The notes beneath the pieces are model-generated. The model made no database searches and was not told where the DNA came from. It saw only the letters and a program-made list of their open reading frames with translations. The translations under genes were made by a program, and so were the position numbers. Positions 58,720 to 64,000 of a stretch of DNA of 64,000 nt are shown in pieces (positions within the stretch are counted from its first letter, which is position 1; each line of letters starts with the position of its first letter). The stretch is from the NCBI GenBank assembly GCA_027886185.1, contig WOAB01000055.1:1162501-1226500 (forward strand), written 5' to 3'. The stretch is from Rheum nobile. Its lineage: Eukaryota; Streptophyta; Magnoliopsida; Caryophyllales; Polygonaceae.

Positions 58720-59516
58720 TGTTGGGGTCGGAAAATCGACCATTCGTCCAATGGGCATCGACTGTCTGACGCGATCGGTCGGACGCATCAGACCTGTCGG
58801 ACGCATCAGACCTGTCGGACGCATCAGACCCGTCAGACGTGAGCCATGCGACCGTCGCCTGATTCCTAGACGCAACGGACCAGCGAGATTTTCTCATTTA
58901 TTACTCCGAGATCTCCAACGGTTGTATGCATTATTTCAGCCATCAAGGAGGGAATCAACCATCTTTAAGAGAGGATCAAGGCTTATTAAGAGGAGATCAA
59001 GCGTAATTAATGCGGAATCAAGGAGAGATTAAGAGCATTTAAGGAGAATTCAAGTGCCATAAAGAAGGAGATCAAATCATATTCAAGGGAGATTAATGCG
59101 GGAGATTCCTTCTCCTTGACTATATATACAAAGCTCCTTAGCTATTCTAAGATAATCCAATCCCACCCAAAAGGCCTTGTAATACATCTATTTTTCTCCA
59201 TTTTGCGTAATTGGAAGAACTTGTAAACATCCTCACACGATCGGAAGCTCTCACGCTTCGGACAATATTCTTCTCTATCTAATGAAGATAAGTCTTTATT
59301 ATCTCGATTTACATTATATTCTACTACATTTTATGCTATTTTACTCTTTAAGTCTCATATATTCAATCTTGTCATTATCGTCGCCTTGACTCAACAAACT
59401 AGTCGTCATTACTATTTTTATTTGACTATCATGCCTAACGTTTGATCGATATGGATTTTTGCTATTTTACCCCGTCTAAGGCGATTTAGGTCGTCCGATC
59501 TTTTCGCCCCAAAACA
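58720..59516 (+). repeat. 3' LTR of element B
   Basis: 797 bp, with one more 19-bp minisatellite unit than the 5' LTR. TATA box at 59120-59129. This LTR points outward into the FAR1 N-terminal exon, antisense to it. Confidence 0.92.
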
Positions 59517-59521
59517 GTTCT
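59517..59521. repeat. Target-site copy, right (gttct)
   Basis: Identical to 48586-48590. Confidence 0.85.
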
Positions 59522-60053
59522 CATGGCCTTCACTTTCAACAACTAGAGAATTAAAGTTCTTCTTTATTGGGACCCCGACTGCATGATTGTTCAATATCCT
59601 CCTCTTGTGATATTCCAACATGTACTTGTAATTAACCACGAATCGACTGTTGGAGGGATCCATTGGATGATTGTGTTCCAACATCAAGACTGTTATTGTC
59701 ATTCTACCATCCTTCATCCGTGCATCAACATATGCTCCACACCTAGTTACTAGGGATTTCAATGTTTCATCCGTTTTCTTACCACCCTTCACGCAATGTA
59801 ATCTCAACCTCTTCAACATTTTATAATGCACTTCATCGTCGGCCTTTCTTCGTCCTTGTCCTTTCTCCTTGAACTCATCAAATAACTCGCATGTGTGTGT
59901 ACAAAACTGAAAACCACTTTGATTTGCATATTTATGAAAAAAATCAGCATACTCTAATGCACTAGTGAAACACATCCCGACCGCGGGTTCTACCACTGTG
60001 TCATTATCGTTGTTACTTGAGTTGTTTGGCTCTTCATTTAGGTCAAACTCCAT
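59522..60053 (-). pseudogene. FAR1/MULE transposase, N-terminal part (split from the rest by LTR elements)
   Basis: The start at 60053 reads MEFDLNEEPNNSSNNDND, with an exact DLNxxP motif at residues 4-9. A splice-acceptor-like gttccag lies about 12 bp upstream. The FAR1 DNA-binding domain follows: GMCFTSALEYADFFHKYANQ, SGFQFC, then LRLHCVKGG, RCGAYVDARMKDGRMTI, and the zinc-ligand His pair in LEHNHPMDP. This WRKY-like zinc fold binds the transposon ends, or light-response promoters in FHY3/FAR1. The frame runs to the target duplication at 59521 and resumes in phase at 48590 on the far side of the LTR elements, so those insertions came into an otherwise continuous exon. Confidence 0.88.
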
Positions 60054-60259
60054 TTCAATTAAACCTGGAACGTTAGCAAACATCAGTTTGATGGGAGGGC
60101 ATTTGGCCAAAATCAATTTCTATAACAAAACAATTTACACATAGAAATGGTTGTAACATAAGATTAAATATACAAACAAGAAATCAGTAAAATGCTCAGA
60201 CCTGCAATTATGATTTAGAAAGGGGGGGAGGGGGGATCAGCAAAATATATGGGAAACGG
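60054..60259. other. Upstream region of the FAR1 gene
   Basis: Probably 5' untranslated sequence or a leader intron; no coding. A G-rich run (aagggggggaggggggatc) lies at 60219-60237. Confidence 0.4.
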
Positions 60260-61301
60260 TTTTTTCGCCTGATACCCCTGAGGTAAGGTGAAATTCACGA
60301 GGTATCCCAAAGTTTTACCTATTTCGCGCGGTATCCCCGAGTTTTGTTATTTTTTCGCCAAATGTCCATTCATTAAAATTTTAACAAATCCATTTAAATA
60401 AAATCGAAAAAAACACACTCTCTCGTCTTCTTCGACGAGACTGGCATCTCCCTCGGCGAACTCAACTCGCCTCATGCCCATCATTGGCTCTGCACATCTC
60501 GCCGGCGGCCCTTCTGCCGCCCTCGACTTCGAGCCCTTCCCTTCGAGCCACGACGACAAGCCGACTCGCCTCCGCCTCCACGCGGATCTTGGCAGAGTTT
60601 CCGACGGCTTAGTGATTGTCATGGCTCTCGATCTCAGCTCTCTTGCCTCCATCTCTAGGTTCGTTCGGGAGTTCGAATCCATGAATTTGCCTCTCAGTCT
60701 CCTCATGTAAGATCTCAATTCGAACCGAAATTGAGCGATTTTCCGATCGATTCGCCGGATCTCGGTTTTCACAGTGCCGATTTTGTGCTGTTAATTGACA
60801 GAAACAACGCCAGAAAATTCTCGCACCAACACGTGATTTAGGAGGACGGGATCGAGATGACGTTCGCGACGAACTACCTCGGACATTTTATGATGATGAA
60901 ACTACTGATGGTGAAGAGGACAGGATCGAGATGACATTCACGCTTGGTTACAACTCGCCTCATGCCCATCTTGAGCGATTCTTCGATCGATTCACCGGAT
61001 CCGCGTGGAGGCGGAGGCGAGCCGAGTGGAAGTCGAGGGCGGTAGAAGGGCCGCCAGCGAGATGTGCAGGAGGCGAGTTAAGTTCGTCGACGGGAGAAGC
61101 CAGTCTCGTCGAAGAAGACGAGTCGGACGAGAGACATGGTTTTTTTTTTGGTTTTTTCGATTTTTTTTAATGGATTTGTTAAAATTTAATGAATGGGCAT
61201 TTGGCAAAAAATAACAAAACTCGGGAATACCGCACGAAATAGGTAAAATTTTGGGATACCTCGCGAATTTCGCCTTACCTCAGGGGTACCAGGCGAAAAA
61301 A
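60260..61301 (+). mobile_element. Gene-capturing TIR element (Pack-type), about 1.04 kb
   Basis: The ends ttttttcgcctgat and (inverse) ttttttcgcctggt begin long terminal inverted repeats. These align for about 170 bp with small differences and continue as shuffled inverted pieces of GC-rich sequence to about 60600 and 60990. The flanking 9-mers gggaaacgg and gggaaaaac agree in the first six bases, compatible with a decayed 9-bp Mutator-type duplication. Between the repeats lies a captured host gene piece. It has inserted upstream of the FAR1 gene, between two related phrases ggttgtaacataaga (60151) and agttgtaacataaga (61321). Confidence 0.75.
60612..60915 (+). pseudogene. Captured short-chain dehydrogenase (TIC32/retinol-dehydrogenase-like) fragment with intron
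   Basis: The first exon piece ends at 60706 and reads VMALDLSSLASISRFVREF, then NLPLSLL. After an intron with GT (60707) and AG (60801) the frame continues INNARKFSHQHVI, a stop, then EDGIEMTFATNYLGHFMMMK. This is the central part of a classical SDR: D-L-S-S-L-x-S-x, then N-N-A-G (here N-N-A-R), then T-x-x-x-N-Y-L-G-H-F, as in plant TIC32-like enzymes. The cofactor motif TGxxxGIG and the catalytic YxxxK are not included. Intron retention shows capture at the DNA level. A degenerate repeat of gatcgagatgac follows at 60925. Confidence 0.75.
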
Positions 61302-62237
61302 GGGAAAAACAATATATAATAGTTGTAACATAAGACTAATATACAAATACGAAATCAAAACACGAGATCACGGTTACAATGGAATTTTTCCTAATAAAAA
61401 AACTACACAATCCCAAACAAAACGATGATTGATGATTTATGGTTTGCTGATTTCGTGTTTCTAGTAGGATACCATTATCAAACATATTTGAAATATAAGA
61501 AGTTGGAACCATTATCACATAACAAGGAAACACCAATGGATTTTACAGCTAAACCTTATGACACAGTTATAATCAGTGATGCACCAATTAAAGTGTTGAT
61601 CAAAGCCAGCTCAGATTGCGCTAACTTCTGCTTGAAAAAGAATTGTCATATATGCTCCCTGCAAACAAATTAGAAGAAAAATGATTATGATTATGCACCT
61701 TGCTAACAATTTGAGAAAAAAAACACGACAAAAATAGAAACCAAATCGACGAACACCAAGCATCGGCCAACAAAGATCAACATCAATGAAATAATTGCTA
61801 GATTGCATTAGACTGTTTATTGTCATGGGTCTTTCAAGATTTGGATGAATCCATGCAATTTTTTTATGCGGGTGACATAAGTTTAAACATTATAGACCAT
61901 TTTTTTTGCGGAAGACAAACTTAAGTTCCATGTATGATGTCCTTAGGAATCTTCATATTTGAGAAACATACCAGTGGTGATCATCTCCTCTGAAAATGTT
62001 TGTTGATCGGACCCAGCAAGAAAAAAACAGAAATTGATGACGAAGATGATTTAAAAAAAGCTGAGGAACAACATAAATTATCAGAACTGGTGAGCATTCA
62101 CTGCACTGAACAGCATGACAAACAAAATGCAAAATCACAACATAAAGTACCACACTATCACAATACTAAATGTGCAACTTTAATCATCAAAAGCTATAGA
62201 AACACAACCCATCAACTGTAAGACCAAAGACAAGGTT
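61302..62237. other. Intergenic stretch, no gene recognised
   Basis: AT-rich with only short frames on both strands; none shows a recognisable motif. It could contain introns of a transcript reaching from the right edge, but I cannot support it. Confidence 0.45.
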
Positions 62238-62320
62238 GGGAAATGGAGAGACTTGAACTCTCAGCTCATCTTAGAGCAACAGTTTGATGAACTGTCTGTC
62301 AACCATTTGACAACACTCCC
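62238..62320 (-). tRNA. Class-II tRNA-like sequence (probable pseudo-tRNA)
   Basis: On the minus strand the segment folds as a tRNA. The acceptor stem GGGAGTG/CATTTCC has seven pairs including two G-U. The D arm is GTCA..TGAC. The anticodon stem is ACAGT/ACTGT with the seven-base loop TCATCAA. A long variable arm GCTC..GAGC is of the Ser/Leu type. The T arm GAGAG TTCAAGT CTCTC is perfect. Position 33 of the loop is C instead of U, and the anticodon positions read ATC, which no class-II tRNA uses, so it is unlikely to decode. Alternatives are a tRNA-derived SINE head, a plastid-derived relic or a tRNA-like processing signal of a non-coding RNA. Confidence 0.5.
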
Positions 62321-63535
62321 GACTTTGATTTTAAAAAAGGACTATATGTGGGTTGTCATGTCGCCCAAACAGCTGACAATGACATTACTCATAATCCTTT
62401 TCAACTTTATAAAATGAAAAAGATATTATGTAACATTATGATACAAATACCTGTAATCATAATCCGGGTACATATGATATAGCGTTAGAAACAGGTATAT
62501 CAGAGTTTTTCGGCTGAAACACATATGAAAACAGGTAAATTATTAGAAAAGCATTATACACTGGCAAAAATTCATCAGAAAAGCAACTGATATTATTAAC
62601 GCAAATGAATGACAACCTGGATCTGCTTATCAGATAATCATCAGGTGAAGAGGAATTACTGTCACATGACTTTCCAAGATGATCAAGAATCTGAATAGAG
62701 ATAGTATAAATTAGTGCATATATTTCATTGAACTATTGATCAGACATGTAAGTCATAACATAAGAAAACACAAGGTGTGCATCACTTAGACAACATGTTG
62801 AGTGATATAAAATGAACTAACTAAAATATGATAGTTCAGAGTATAAGCATTCGAAATAACATATAAAGAGATGGCCTCATTCTCTAAATTAACATATAAA
62901 GAAAACACAAGGTGGGCATCACTTAGACAGCATAGAGCTCTTTTTGTATGTTCCTGTGTGCTTGCCTACCAACACATCAGAAGGAACATCTTACAGTCTG
63001 AAATCATGGATAACTTAATAATAAACAGGAAACATCCAATCTTGATCCACTCATCCATTTCCAATAGTGTAAGATGACTAGCTTTTCAACTTAAACTTAC
63101 AAGAATTTGGCTTCTAGGCAAGCTTTGATCGTACGCTCTCCAAGATTTAATTGGCTTAAGAAATCATTTATACTATACAAAAGCACAAGGGACTGTTAAA
63201 AACTGAAAGCATCTACATCTAAAGCATTCAAGACAATAAAAACAACATGTGTATGGACCAGCTACAAGTAGGTTTATAAACTACGAGCAACTTTACTTGA
63301 AATATAACAAGTTAATATAGATGTTTGCTGATTGGAATTAAGAAGCAATTAATCATGGCATTGATTCAATATCTGATGAATTATGATACAAAGTGCAAGG
63401 AATTATGATTCAAACAAAACTAAACCAAAGTGCTTTGAACAGAACTAAAGCAAAGTTGGAGGAAGCAATCAGCGAGAAGCAAATCAATGTGCAAAAGTTA
63501 CCTGAAAGCATATCTGATGGATTATAACTCAGAGA
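62321..63535. other. Intergenic stretch, no gene recognised
   Basis: AT-rich. A short duplication, aacacaaggtg(t/g)gcatcactt followed by agaca(a/g)cat, occurs at 62767-62796 and 62901-62931. No supported ORF. Confidence 0.45.
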
Positions 63536-63539
63536 GATT

Positions 63540-63999
63540 CGAATGGGTGACGGCGAAAGTTATGTGAAATTGATGGATTATAATTCAACGGGGAGGCGAA
63601 GCAGTGTCGTGGAGGAAGCGACCGATGGTAGGCAGCGGTGGAGAACATCCCAGATTCGAAGGGTGGTGGCATCGACAGAGTTGGAAGCCGACTCGTGGAG
63701 GAAAGGTCGAGTTCGATCGGTGGTAGGAGGCGGCGTCGAACATCCCCAATTCGAAGGGTGGTGTCGTCGACAGAGCTGGAAGCCGGCCGTGGAGGAAGGT
63801 TTGACAGGTGGAAGCTGACTCGTGGAGGAAGGTTCGACCGGTGGCAGCGGCGGCGAATAAGGCTGATTCGAAGGGTGGTGGCTTCGATAGAGTGGAAGCC
63901 TGACTCGTGGAGAAAGATACCCATGTTCTGAAATTTTGCCTTTTGCTCAAGGTGGAAGGCGAACCGTCGGGAAGGCAAGCGAATCGTCGCTGAGGGCAA
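63540..63999. repeat. GC-richer segment of imperfect, partly inverted repeats
   Basis: Phrases such as ttcgaagggtggtggc, tcgacagagttggaagcc and gactcgtggaggaaggt recur three to four times in different combinations. This opens long frames on both strands (minus 63999-63529, plus 63543-63818) without a recognisable family. It may be a shuffled leader captured in a transposon that extends past the window edge. Confidence 0.55.
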
Positions 64000-64000
64000 A

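Larger units (their letters stand above)
52035..59516 (+). mobile_element. LTR retrotransposon B, pol-remnant, plus orientation
   Basis: LTRs at 52035-52812 and 58720-59516 begin TGTTGGGGTCGG and end CGCCCCAAAACA. After the 5' LTR comes ATTTGGCGCCCGGCCACC (primer-site region). The internal 5.9 kb holds a short gag-like start, a Ty3/gypsy RNase H to integrase-border remnant (55273-56000), internal duplications and two tandem arrays. No complete ORF survives. The two LTRs differ by one 19-bp repeat unit and roughly nine substitutions by eye, so the element is fairly young despite its scrambled interior, and was probably mobilised in trans. LTR sequence and 3' internal region show it is the same family as element A. 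Confidence 0.9.

Noticed and set aside
36502..60053. FAR1 genes as functional FHY3/FAR1 host regulators
   Set aside because: Both copies have stops, frameshifts or deletions, and one is split by retrotransposons.
63529..63999. 156-codon minus-strand ORF at the window edge
   Set aside because: Open frames exist on both strands over the same imperfect repeats, with no recognised motif; kept only as a repeat segment.

Overview
This is nuclear DNA from a flowering plant, most likely a eudicot. The evidence is a DD39D plant mariner, FAR1/MULE transposase genes, Ty3/gypsy LTR elements with plant-type TTTGGCGCC primer sites, an L1-type LINE with a C-terminal RNase H, and fragments of plant-only gene families (SPEAR/TIE, CW-type zinc finger). 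I cannot name the species. I see no intact, obviously functional host gene. Nearly everything recognisable is a transposable element, a captured gene fragment or a satellite.

Layout. 1 to about 1.56 kb: a minus-strand gypsy element (gag start, primer site, LTR). 2.75-3.62 kb: a small minus-strand Helitron-like element. 7.05-10.3 kb: a duplicated block with a 48-bp perfect palindrome, each copy followed by an AT-rich satellite. 10.77-12.6 kb: a composite region with exon-like pieces of Fe-superoxide dismutase and an RPA-like OB fold. 15.4-20.0 kb: a nearly intact mariner element, with a transposase broken by one stop codon and a companion ORF on the other strand carrying a CCCH-like finger and a SUMO-interacting-like motif. 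20.2-25 kb: a promoter-like start followed by six diverged units of about 0.6 kb without coding capacity, possibly a long non-coding RNA gene. 26.65-27.2 kb: an RNase H relic. 28.05-28.4 kb: the first two coding exons of a SPEAR/TIE-type gene, followed by a 1.4-kb field of gatattcat motifs and a 2.5-kb solo LTR with a clean target duplication.

34.3-36.5 kb: a 5'-truncated LINE on the minus strand that abuts one arm of a large inverted repeat (about 36.5-42.8 and 43.3-48.5 kb). Each arm carries a FAR1/MULE transposase pseudogene, an RNase H fragment, a truncated CW zinc finger and part of a GRF-type zinc-finger gene. The right-arm FAR1 gene continues to 60.05 kb but is split by two LTR retrotransposons of one family. 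They lie head to head (48591-52029 minus, 52035-59516 plus) and share copies of one 5-bp target site. The minus element keeps gag; the plus element keeps only pol remnants. 60.26-61.30 kb is a small TIR element that captured two exons and the intron of a short-chain dehydrogenase gene. A class-II tRNA-like sequence lies at 62.24-62.32 kb on the minus strand, and a GC-rich repetitive segment closes the window.

The most unusual points are: (1) DLNxxP (EAR-like) motifs at the N termini of two unrelated transposases, the mariner and the FAR1/MULE; (2) the mariner's second ORF; (3) the FAR1 plus GRF-zinc-finger/membrane-segment pairing in a multi-kilobase inverted repeat; (4) the twin head-to-head LTR insertion at a single target site.
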